Shown piece after piece: positions 8,101 to 13,131 of a stretch of 15,454 nucleotides of DNA. Every line of letters starts with the position of its first letter. The stretch's first letter is position 1. This stretch comes from Bifidobacteriaceae bacterium (GTDB lineage Bacteria > Actinomycetota > Actinomycetes > Actinomycetales > WQXJ01). The position numbers were made by a program, and so were the translations under genes. The stretch is from positions 1 through 15,454 of the forward strand of contig JAITIG010000146.1 of NCBI GenBank assembly GCA_031279575.1, given 5' to 3'. The notes below the pieces were generated by a model that was not told where the DNA came from, did not search any database, and was given only the letters and a program-made list of their open reading frames with translations.

Positions 8101-8988
8101 GCCGGCGCGGGGCTTGTCAGCGGTCCCGTCCCGCCGCTCGGCGCGGCGGCCAGCCTGGCAGGTCCGGCCGACCTGGCGGGCGGGGCGGGCTCCGCGGCCG
8201 GCGCGGCAGCGGGAGTGGGGCGGGCGGACATCCCGGCGCCGCCGTTTTGGGGGGTGCGCCGGGCCAAGGGCATACCGTTGGCCGACTACCTCCAGTTTGT
8301 CGACCGCCGGGCGCTGTTCCAGGCCCGCTGGGGCCTCAAGGCGGGGCGCAGCGGCGCCAGCGTCCAAGACTTGGCGGCCTCGGACGGCGAGCCCCGCCTG
8401 GCGGCGCTGTTGGACCAGATCCGCACCGAGCACCTGGCCGAGCCGCAGATCGCCTGGGGCTATTTCCCGGTGCGGCGGGACGGCGAGGCCATCGCCGTGC
8501 TCGAGGCCCCAGACTTGGCGGCCCCGGCCCGGGCGGTGCTGGAGTTCCCCCGGCAGGCGGGCGGGCGGCGTCGTTCACTGGTGGACTATGTCGACCCGGA
8601 GGCCCTGGACGTGCTGGCGTTGCAGGTGGTGACCATGGGGCCGCGCTTCGCCGAGGCCGCCGCCGCCCGCTTCGGGGCCGGCGACTACCGCTCCTACCTG
8701 GAGTTGCACGGCTTGTCGGTCGAGTTGGCCGAGGCCCTGGCGGAGTTCGCCCACCGCCGGGTGCGGGCCGAGCTGGGGTTGGCGGCGGGCCGCGGGCGGC
8801 GCTACTCGATCGGCTACCCGGCTTGCCCCGACCTCAGCCAGCGGCGGGTGCTGCTTGACTTGCTGGACGCCTGGGCGCTTGGCTTGAAGCTGACCGATGC
8901 CGACCTGCTGGAGCCGGAGCAATCCACCGAGGCGATGGTGTTCCACCATCCGGAGGCAACCTATTTCAACGTCAGGCAGGCCAAATGA
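5182..8988 (+). CDS. metH: Cobalamin-dependent methionine synthase
   Basis: 1268 residues from the GTG at 5182. It transfers the methyl group of 5-methyltetrahydrofolate to homocysteine through cobalamin. Domains: homocysteine-binding 1-295, with ADGAMGTEIL at the start and zinc ligands Cys207 (GLNCATG) and Cys274/Cys275 (GGCCGTT); pterin-binding from about 370 (VGERANANGSKAF) to about 635; cobalamin cap about 675-740; B12-binding about 748-872, with DVHDIGKN carrying the axial ligand His762; reactivation domain about 1017-1268, with RYSIGYPACPDLSQR for AdoMet. All four modules look intact. Two low-complexity Ala/Gly/Pro linkers are unusual: about 300-355, and about 876-1016 between the B12 and reactivation domains. 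The frame is open far upstream through the antisense of PAC2, but homology begins only at 5182. The stop overlaps the HAD start (ATGA). Confidence 0.97.
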   Translation: MAGVLVADGAMGTEILRAQLGPADYAGHPGCHDYLSVSRPDLIESIHRAYLAAGCRALTTNSFQAHPLFLEEHGLADRACEIARAAAALARRAAGSGPGAALVLGSMGPGSLLPSLGHTSFAELRRGYAVQAAGLLEGGADRILVETCQDLLQAKAAICGAHDADRSVPVIAHFTVEVSGTMLLGAETAAAAASLLPLGIAGIGLNCATGPAEMSEHLRVLAQIADLPVSVMPNAGLPAIGADGEARYSLSPAELAQWLARYAREHGLAMVGGCCGTTPEHLAAVAQLLEAEGLAAPPAGGGGPGERGQDRRGGAGGLAEPGPAGGAAARAAGAGAGGGGGGIGQTGRAGGAAGTVASLYQAVDLRQDLAYLAVGERANANGSKAFRDALLAGDLETCVQIGRDQAAAGAHILDLSVDYVGRDSVADMAALAGALATASTLPIMVDSTDPAVIRAALERLGGRCIVNSVNFEDQARYEAVAELALEHGAALVALTIDEAGQARTAEAKVAVARRLIEDLTSRGVALADILVDPLTFPIGTGQAETRRDALAAIEAISALRAAFPEVHLLLGVSNVSFGLAPAARVVLNSVFLDEARRAGLDAAIVRPGGIAPLDRLDPEAVRLARDVVFDRRRAGYDPLLALLEATAGEVDPAGRGPALADLPVLERLAERLVSGNRSGLEADLEQAVGEGTAPLDIVNDHLLPAMERVGELFGTGRMQLPFVLQSAEVMKAAVALLEPLMAAAAVAPRATVVLATVAGDVHDIGKNLVDIVLSNNGYAVRNIGIKQSIGQILAAARDSRADAIGMSGLLVKSTQVMRQNLAEIALQGEAGRWPVFLGGAALTRRFVEEDLAAEFPGRVYYTRDAFECLRVMNELFAPSPAVGDAVRAPLGAAAGTQAAAEPTAGAQAAADPDGANTATQPPAPSPAVGDAARAPLGPEAGPAAAPGAAEPAGAGVWAFGAGSSDLAGGAGSAAGAGLVSGPVPPLGAAASLAGPADLAGGAGSAAGAAAGVGRADIPAPPFWGVRRAKGIPLADYLQFVDRRALFQARWGLKAGRSGASVQDLAASDGEPRLAALLDQIRTEHLAEPQIAWGYFPVRRDGEAIAVLEAPDLAAPARAVLEFPRQAGGRRRSLVDYVDPEALDVLALQVVTMGPRFAEAAAARFGAGDYRSYLELHGLSVELAEALAEFAHRRVRAELGLAAGRGRRYSIGYPACPDLSQRRVLLDLLDAWALGLKLTDADLLEPEQSTEAMVFHHPEATYFNVRQAK
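7810..7994 (+). repeat. In-frame direct repeat in the second metH linker
   Basis: A block of about 46 bases beginning GCCCCCTCCCCGGCAGTGGG at 7810 recurs at 7948, offset 138 bases (46 codons), with only about three differences. It encodes PSPAVGDAVRAPLG and PSPAVGDAARAPLG. The linker evidently grew by in-frame duplication. Confidence 0.8.
8074..8206 (+). repeat. Second in-frame direct repeat in the metH linker
   Basis: A 37-base block beginning GACCTAGCGGGCGGGG at 8074 recurs at 8170 with one change, offset 96 bases (32 codons). Both copies encode DLAGGAGSAAGA. Same expansion mechanism as the repeat just upstream. Confidence 0.8.
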
Positions 8989-9827
8989 CCGCTCAGACCA
9001 ACCCCGCCGCCCGCCCGCCCGATGGCGTGCTGCGAGCCCAAGCCGCCGCCGCGCCAGCCGCCGCCTCCAGCCCGGCCGATGGCGTGCCGGGAGCCGGGGC
9101 CGGCGCCCCAGCCCTCGCCGCCGCGCCAGCCGCCGCCTCCAGCCCGGCCGGCGCGGCGGCCCCGCGGTTGCGCGGCGTGCTGTGGGATTTGGACGGCACC
9201 GTGGTCAACTCCGAACCGGCCTGGTTCGCCGCCGAGACCGCCCTGGTCGAGCGCCACGGTGGCGCCTGGACCCAGGCCCAGGCGCTTGAGCTGGTCGGCT
9301 CGGACCTGCGCGGCACGGCGGCCGGCCTCCAGGCCGCAGGCGTCCGGATGGAGACAGTTCCCCTGGTCAACGCCCTGCTCGACTTGGTGATCGAGCAAGT
9401 CATGTCACGCCGGCCGTGGTGCGAGGGTGTGCCCGAGGCGCTGGCCGCCTGCCGCGCGGACGGCCTGGCCAACGCCCTGGTGTCGATGTCCTGGCGGCGC
9501 TTCACCCACGCCGTGGCGGCCTTGGCGCCAGGCGCGTTCGCGGCCGTGGTCTCAGGCGACGATGTGGCCAAAGGCAAACCCGACCCAGAGCCGTACCTGC
9601 TGGGCGCGGCCAAGCTGGGCCTCGACCCCGCCGCCTGCCTGGCCATCGAAGACAGCCCCGTCGGCGCGGCCTCGGCCCTGGCGGCGGGCATCGCGACCAT
9701 CGCGGTCCCAGGCGCGGTCGAGGTGCCCGCCCAGCGCGGCCTGGTCAAAGTCGACGGCGCCGGCCGCCTGACCCCCGCCTTCCTGCGCGCCGCGCACGCC
9801 CAACTGCTGCCCCAGCTACGGCCCTGA
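8985..9827 (+). CDS. HAD-superfamily (subfamily IA) hydrolase
   Basis: 280 residues. The catalytic core starts near residue 62. Motif I is WDLDGTVVNSE, with nucleophile Asp68 and acid/base Asp70. Motif II Ser is in ALVSMSW, motif III Lys in GKPDPEPYLLGA, and motif IV is IEDSPVGAASALAAG. A helical cap lies between motifs I and II, as in beta-phosphoglucomutase-like phosphatases. Substrate cannot be read from sequence; a phosphorylated sugar or metabolite is likely. The first 60 residues are an Ala/Pro-rich extension absent from ordinary family members and partly made of a duplicated block. The ATG overlaps the metH stop (ATGA), so the two are co-translated. The 3' end overlaps the end of the convergent nuclease gene by 12 bases. 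The start could be further in, but coupling favours 8985. Confidence 0.92.
   Translation: MTAQTNPAARPPDGVLRAQAAAAPAAASSPADGVPGAGAGAPALAAAPAAASSPAGAAAPRLRGVLWDLDGTVVNSEPAWFAAETALVERHGGAWTQAQALELVGSDLRGTAAGLQAAGVRMETVPLVNALLDLVIEQVMSRRPWCEGVPEALAACRADGLANALVSMSWRRFTHAVAALAPGAFAAVVSGDDVAKGKPDPEPYLLGAAKLGLDPAACLAIEDSPVGAASALAAGIATIAVPGAVEVPAQRGLVKVDGAGRLTPAFLRAAHAQLLPQLRP
9045..9149 (+). repeat. 33-bp direct repeat encoding the HAD N-terminal extension
   Basis: An identical 33-base block (begins GCCGCCGCGCCAGCCGCC) occurs at 9045-9077 and 9117-9149, offset 72 bases (24 codons). It encodes AAAPAAASSPA twice. A flanking GATGGCGTGC is also duplicated nearby (about 9021 and 9078). Confidence 0.85.
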
Positions 9828-10628
9828 GCCGCGCCCCAGCGCGGGCAGCGGCGGCGGGACGCCGCCGAACAGCGGGCAGCGCTCCTGGAAGGAGCACCAG
9901 GCGCAGAGCGGGCCTTTGACCGGCGGGAAATCCCCGGCCGCCGCCATGCGCTGGATCTCCCGCCAAATGGTCTCGATCTTCAGCTTGGCGCGCTCCAAGT
10001 CCCCGGCCGAGGGCGTGGCCGCGACCTTGTCCCGGTTGCCCAAGTACAGCAGCAGCACCATGGCCGGGATCTGCCCCCGCGTCATCCACAAGATGAGGGC
10101 GTAAAAACGCAGCTGGAACAGCATCTCGCCCTGGAAGCGGGCGGCCGGCGACTTGCCGGTTTTGTAGTCCGCGATGCGCAGCAGCCCCGAGCCCGGCGCC
10201 ACCTCCAACCGGTCGATGTACCCGCGCAGCAGCGGCCCGCCCTCCAACTGGGCCTCGACTAAGACTTCGCGCGCCTCCGGCTCCAGCCGGGTTGGGTCCT
10301 CCAACTCGAAATAGGCCCCGACCAGGGCCCGCGCCTCGGCCAGGAAGGCCGCCTCGGTCAGCCGCCCGTCCGCGAACAACTGGTCGACCCGGGCGTCATC
10401 GTCCCGCAGGCGCTGGTAGGCGGCGGGCACCAGAGCCTGGGCGGCGGCGGGCAGGCGCTGCTCGCGCGGCAAGTCGAACAGCCTCTCCAGCACCGTGTGG
10501 ACCAGCCGCCCCCGCATTGCCGCCGCCGATGCCGGCTCCGCCAAGCGGTCGACCACCCGGAAGCGGTACAGCAGCGGGCAGCGCATGAAGTCGGATGCCC
10601 GCGACGGCGACAAACTCTTGATCTCCAT
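9816..10628 (-). CDS. RecB-family PD-(D/E)XK exonuclease with Fe-S cluster cysteines
   Basis: 270 residues, starting EIKSLSPSRASDFMRCPLLY. This is a stand-alone Cas4/RecB-type nuclease (PDDEXK_1). Active-site residues are His44 (RGRLVH), Asp139 (GYIDRLE), Asp154 and Lys156 (IADYKTGK), with the QLRFY motif at 172-176. Cys17 plus Cys242, Cys245 and Cys251 (CAWCSFQERC) match the four ligands of an AddB/Cas4-type 4Fe-4S cluster. No helicase domain is present, and I see no CRISPR array or cas1/cas2 nearby, so a Cas role is not supported. Small RecB-like proteins of this length sit beside trmI in many actinobacteria. It likely cuts DNA in repair, but no specific pathway is shown. ATG 10626-10628 is chosen for homology and the adjacent -10 box. 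Confidence 0.93.
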   Translation of the reverse strand: MEIKSLSPSRASDFMRCPLLYRFRVVDRLAEPASAAAMRGRLVHTVLERLFDLPREQRLPAAAQALVPAAYQRLRDDDARVDQLFADGRLTEAAFLAEARALVGAYFELEDPTRLEPEAREVLVEAQLEGGPLLRGYIDRLEVAPGSGLLRIADYKTGKSPAARFQGEMLFQLRFYALILWMTRGQIPAMVLLLYLGNRDKVAATPSAGDLERAKLKIETIWREIQRMAAAGDFPPVKGPLCAWCSFQERCPLFGGVPPPLPALGRGSGP

Positions 10629-10635
10629 GCCAAAA

Positions 10636-10641
10636 ACCCTA
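10636..10641 (-). promoter_or_regulatory. -10 element of the RecB-like gene (TAGGGT), leaderless
   Basis: On the minus strand TAGGGT is followed by seven bases (TTTTGGC) and the ATG. No purine-rich ribosome binding site fits between them. A TTGGAC 15 bases upstream could be a weak -35. Confidence 0.55.
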
Positions 10642-10706
10642 GAGCCACCCTCTGACGTCCAACGCCCCCTTCATCCCGGCGAACCAACGGGCTGCGACCT
10701 CAGGGG

Positions 10707-11135
10707 TCACAAGGTGAGCAGGTTGAAAGGCTGGGCGCAGGGCAGGGCACCGGGGTCGATCCGGCGGTCGAAGGTGACCAGGCGTCCCCCGCGGGTGGCG
10801 GCCAGCGCCAGCAGGTAGGCGTCGGTTACCTGGCCCGGTCCGAGCAGCCGCTCAGTCTCTGCGACCGCCGGGTCTAGCAATGAGACGTCGCAGGCCCAGA
10901 ACTCGTGGGCGTCCGCGCCCGTGGCCGCCGCCAGCAAAGCAGCCACCTGGCCCACGCTGAGCCCTCCCGGGTAGGCGGGCTGCGCCATCACTCTAAGACA
11001 CCCGTTCTGCGTGATTGGGCAGGTGGCCCAGCCCGCATCGGCGTTGTGCAGCATAAACGAGCGGACCGCGCCGTGGTGTAGGTGCGCCTGATCCAGCAGG
11101 GCGATCAGCGAGTTCACGTCAAGCAGCGCGCGCAT
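10707..11135 (-). CDS. vapC: VapC-family PIN-domain toxin with one catalytic acid replaced
   Basis: 142 residues. PIN-domain ribonucleases carry three or four conserved acidic residues binding Mg/Mn. Here Asp6 (LLDVNSLIALLD), Asp105 (GQVTDAYLLALA) and Asp123 (LVTFDRR) are in place. The position normally Glu in the family block CPITENG reads Gln43 (CPITQNG, codon CAG). The rest of that block (WATCPIT, LRVMAQPAYPGG) is well conserved, so the alignment is clear. Loss of this acid usually reduces or abolishes RNase activity, although the fold and antitoxin binding can remain. The ATG overlaps the vapB stop (ATGA), the standard coupling in these modules. Likely target in active homologues is tRNA or rRNA. 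GC content here (about 63% in the part counted) is lower than in neighbouring genes, suggesting acquisition. Confidence 0.88.
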   Translation of the reverse strand: MRALLDVNSLIALLDQAHLHHGAVRSFMLHNADAGWATCPITQNGCLRVMAQPAYPGGLSVGQVAALLAAATGADAHEFWACDVSLLDPAVAETERLLGPGQVTDAYLLALAATRGGRLVTFDRRIDPGALPCAQPFNLLTL

Positions 11136-11380
11136 CAGATGTCCAGCTCGTCGCGGAGGGAATTGACCAGTTCGTTTGTCACCACCCGGCCGCCGGCCGC
11201 TAGCGGCGTGATGCCCAGCCGGGCGAGTTCTGGATCCTCGGCGCGGCCCGCGTTCGGACGCTGCCGGAAACCGGCGCGGGCCAGGTCCGAGATTACGTCT
11301 CCAGTGGTCCGGCGCTGCGCCTGGGCCAGTTGCTTGGCGGCGAGCAGGACGTCATCGGCGATAGTTAAAGTGGTGCGCAC
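11135..11380 (-). CDS. vapB: VapB-type ribbon-helix-helix antitoxin
   Basis: 81 residues from GTG 11378-11380. The N-terminal RTTLTIADDVLLAAKQLAQA followed by RRTTGDVISDLARAG is a ribbon-helix-helix DNA-binding domain. The C-terminal half (about 45-81), with LGITPLAAGGRVVTNELVNSLRDE, is the flexible segment that wraps the PIN toxin. It should repress its own promoter together with VapC. The stop TGA overlaps the vapC ATG. A TATGCT -10 lies six bases before the GTG. The pair sits between the RecB-like gene and trmI, which are direct divergent neighbours in other actinobacteria as I recall them. Confidence 0.88.
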   Translation of the reverse strand: MRTTLTIADDVLLAAKQLAQAQRRTTGDVISDLARAGFRQRPNAGRAEDPELARLGITPLAAGGRVVTNELVNSLRDELDI

Positions 11381-11386
11381 GCATAA

Positions 11387-11392
11387 AGCATA
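11387..11392 (-). promoter_or_regulatory. -10 element and likely autoregulatory site of vapBC
   Basis: TATGCT on the minus strand, then six bases and GTG. Around it lie a direct repeat TATGC-TT-TATGC (minus-strand sense, 11381-11392) and outer inverted arms GCGCA (11375-11379) and TGCGC (11394-11398). This is a plausible operator for VapB binding over the -10. Confidence 0.5.
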
Positions 11393-11471
11393 TTGCGCCG
11401 TCTTCTCGCTGCCGGGCGGGGCGGCGTCCGCCGCGGCGGGGCCGGGCGGCGGGGCGGTCCTGGGGCGGGGC

Positions 11472-11477
11472 TAGGGT
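11472..11477 (+). promoter_or_regulatory. -10 element of trmI (TAGGGT), leaderless
   Basis: TAGGGT is followed by eight bases (GGATAGCC) and GTG at 11486. No -35 match lies in the GC-rich stretch upstream, and no ribosome binding site lies between. The same hexamer precedes the PAC2 and RecB-like genes. Confidence 0.55.
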
Positions 11478-11485
11478 GGATAGCC

Positions 11486-12643
11486 GTGAGCCAGTCTAGC
11501 CAGCCTTCCAGCACGCCCCCGCCGCCCGATGCCGGCCGGCCGGCTCCAGCGCGGCAGCTCGCGGCCGGCGCCGACGGCGCAGGGCCCGGGGCCGGCGGGG
11601 CCGGCGGCTTGGCGCAAGGCGCGCCGGCTGGCGGCCAAGGCGCGGACGGCATCGGGCGAAGCGCGGCGGGGCCGGCGGGGGCGGCGCGGCGGCGGGGGGT
11701 GCTCCGGGCCGGGGACCGGGTCCAGTTGGCGGACGCCAAGGGGCGCTACAACACCGTGGTCCTGGCGCCGGGCAAAGTGTTCCACTCCCACCGCGGCTCG
11801 TTCCAACACGACGACCTGATTGGCCGCCCGGAGGGCTCGGTGGTCGCCACCACCGAAGGCTCGCCCTACTTGGCGATGCGCCCGCTGTTGGCGGACTTTG
11901 TGCTGTCGATGCCGCGCGGCGCGGCCGTGGTCTACCCGAAGGACGCCGGCCAAATTGTGCAGATGGCGGACATCTACCCGGGCGCCCGGGTGATCGAGGC
12001 CGGGGCCGGGTCGGGGGCCCTTGCGATGTCGCTGCTCAGGGCGGTTGGCGATGAGGGCCAACTGGTCAGCGTGGAGCGGCGGGAGGATTTCGCGGCGATC
12101 GCCCGGGCCAATGTCGAAAGCTGGTTTGGCGGGCCGCACCCGGCCTGGGACCTGCGGGTGGGGGAGTTGGCGCAGGTGGCGGCCAGCCTTGAGCCGGCCT
12201 GCTGGGACCGGATGGTGCTGGACCTGCTGGCGCCGTGGGAGAACATTGACGCGGCCTGGGGCGCGCTGGCGCCGGGCGGGGTGCTGATCGCCTATGTGGC
12301 CACCACCACCCAGTTGTCCCGCTTCGTTGAGACGCTGCGCCAGGACGGGCGCTTCGCCGAGCCAGAGGCCTGGGAATCGGTGGTGCGCGGCTGGCATGTG
12401 GACGGGTTGGCGGTCCGCCCCGAGCACCGCATGGTGGGGCACACCGGCTTCCTGGCCCGGGCCCGCCGCTTGGCCCCGGGCGCCCGCGCCCCCAAGCGCC
12501 GCCGCCGCCCGGCCCCCGGCGCGCATGACCCGGCCGCTTTGGAGTGGACGGCCGAGGCGTTTGGCCTCCAAGCGGTCTCAGACCGCAAGATCCGCCGGGT
12601 GCGCCGCGCCATCGAGGCCGGCCGCGACCATCCGGCCGAGTAG
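11486..12643 (+). CDS. trmI: tRNA (adenine-58-N1)-methyltransferase
   Basis: 385 residues from GTG 11486. It methylates A58 in the T-loop of tRNAs using S-adenosylmethionine, acting as a tetramer in known homologues. The conserved body begins about residue 70 (RAGDRVQLADAKGRY). It includes HSHRGSFQHDDLIG, the YLAMRPLLADFVLSMPRGA block, YPKDAGQIVQMADIYPGA, SAM motif I VIEAGAGSGALAMSLL (169-184), ERREDF and the catalytic-region Asp in DLLAPWENID (about 246). The C-terminal part from about 320 is a basic extension ending KIRRVRRAIEAGRDHPAE. The first 69 residues are an Ala/Gly/Pro-rich extension not expected in the family (about 280 residues in mycobacteria). An upstream in-frame ATG at 11393 exists, but it would precede the promoter and overlap vapB control. 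The last codons are repeated downstream as a tandem copy. Confidence 0.95.
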   Translation: MSQSSQPSSTPPPPDAGRPAPARQLAAGADGAGPGAGGAGGLAQGAPAGGQGADGIGRSAAGPAGAARRRGVLRAGDRVQLADAKGRYNTVVLAPGKVFHSHRGSFQHDDLIGRPEGSVVATTEGSPYLAMRPLLADFVLSMPRGAAVVYPKDAGQIVQMADIYPGARVIEAGAGSGALAMSLLRAVGDEGQLVSVERREDFAAIARANVESWFGGPHPAWDLRVGELAQVAASLEPACWDRMVLDLLAPWENIDAAWGALAPGGVLIAYVATTTQLSRFVETLRQDGRFAEPEAWESVVRGWHVDGLAVRPEHRMVGHTGFLARARRLAPGARAPKRRRRPAPGAHDPAALEWTAEAFGLQAVSDRKIRRVRRAIEAGRDHPAE

Positions 12644-12730
12644 CCGCGCCTCGGTCTGGGACCGCAAGATCCGCCGGGCGCGCCGCGCCATCGAGGCCGG
12701 CCGCGACCATCCGGCCGAGTAGCCGCGCCG
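12574..12730 (+). repeat. 79-bp tandem duplication of the trmI 3' end
   Basis: Copy 1 spans 12574-12652 (the last about 23 codons of trmI, the stop and a few bases). Copy 2 starts at 12653 and runs to about 12730. I count three differences (CA versus GG near the start, T versus C in the middle) plus a change at the end. The period of 79 is not a multiple of three, so copy 2 is outside the trmI frame and after its stop. It is non-coding as far as I can see. Confidence 0.92.
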
Positions 12731-12759
12731 CCTGGCCGGGGTGGCCGGCTGGGCGGCGG

Positions 12760-12777
12760 CGCGCCCGGGCGGGCGCG
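12760..12777 (+). terminator. Hairpin between trmI and the DUF3039 gene
   Basis: CGCGCCC (12760-12766) pairs perfectly with GGGCGCG (12771-12777) around a four-base loop. It lies after trmI and nine bases before the DUF3039 -10 box, so it could end trmI transcription. No T-run follows. Confidence 0.35.
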
Positions 12778-12785
12778 AGTGCTCC

Positions 12786-12791
12786 TAGACT
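12786..12791 (+). promoter_or_regulatory. -10 element of the DUF3039 gene (TAGACT), leaderless
   Basis: TAGACT is followed by seven bases (TGACGCC) and GTG at 12799. No ribosome binding site lies between. Confidence 0.55.
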
Positions 12792-12798
12792 TGACGCC

Positions 12799-13077
12799 GT
12801 GACTGCAAGCCCATTGGACCCGCCCGCCGCGCCCGGCGCGCCCACCCGCCAGGGCGCGGGCACCGACACCCTGACCCGCACCGAATCCAGCCTCGAGGCC
12901 GGCGACCACGAGCGCTTCGCGCATTACGTGCGCCAAGACAAAATTGTGGCCTCGGCTGTCAGCGGCAAACCGGTGGTGGCGCTGTGCGGCAAGGTCTGGG
13001 TGCCGAGCCGCGACCCGTCGAGGTTCCCCATCTGCCCCGCCTGCAAGGAAATCTACAAGCAGCTAACCGGCGGCTGA
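12799..13077 (+). CDS. DUF3039 family protein, zinc-ribbon-like
   Basis: 92 residues from GTG 12799, the expected size for DUF3039, a small family restricted to actinobacteria as far as I know. After a Pro/Ala-rich N-terminus comes the conserved body: DHERFAHYVRQDKIVASAVS, GKPVVALCGKVWVPSRDPSR and FPICPACKEIYKQL. The single Cys in LCGK together with CPAC gives three clear Cys; with the conserved His (ERFAHY) they could bind zinc. Function is unknown. The upstream reading frame is open through the trmI duplicate, but GTG 12799 is chosen because homology begins shortly after and the TAGACT box directly precedes it. The gene is convergent with the surface-protein gene that ends at 13132. Confidence 0.9.
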   Translation: MTASPLDPPAAPGAPTRQGAGTDTLTRTESSLEAGDHERFAHYVRQDKIVASAVSGKPVVALCGKVWVPSRDPSRFPICPACKEIYKQLTGG

Positions 13078-13082
13078 CCGCC

Positions 13083-13120
13083 GGCCGGCCGGCGCCCGCC
13101 GGGGCGCGGCCCGGCCGGCC
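13083..13120. terminator. Bidirectional terminator hairpin between convergent genes
   Basis: The palindromic arms GGCCGGCCGG (13083-13092) and CCGGCCGGCC (13111-13120) pair perfectly over 10 bp. They enclose a second helix, CGCCC (13093-13097) with GGGCG (13102-13106), and a GCCG loop. The structure fills the 54-base gap between the DUF3039 stop and the convergent surface-protein stop. Confidence 0.55.
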
Positions 13121-13131
13121 GCCCCGCCGGC

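Noticed and set aside
9816..10628. RecB-like nuclease as Cas4 of a CRISPR system
   Set aside because: The Cys and PD-(D/E)XK pattern fits Cas4 as well, but there is no repeat array and no other cas gene in the window. The position beside trmI matches the housekeeping actinobacterial homologue.
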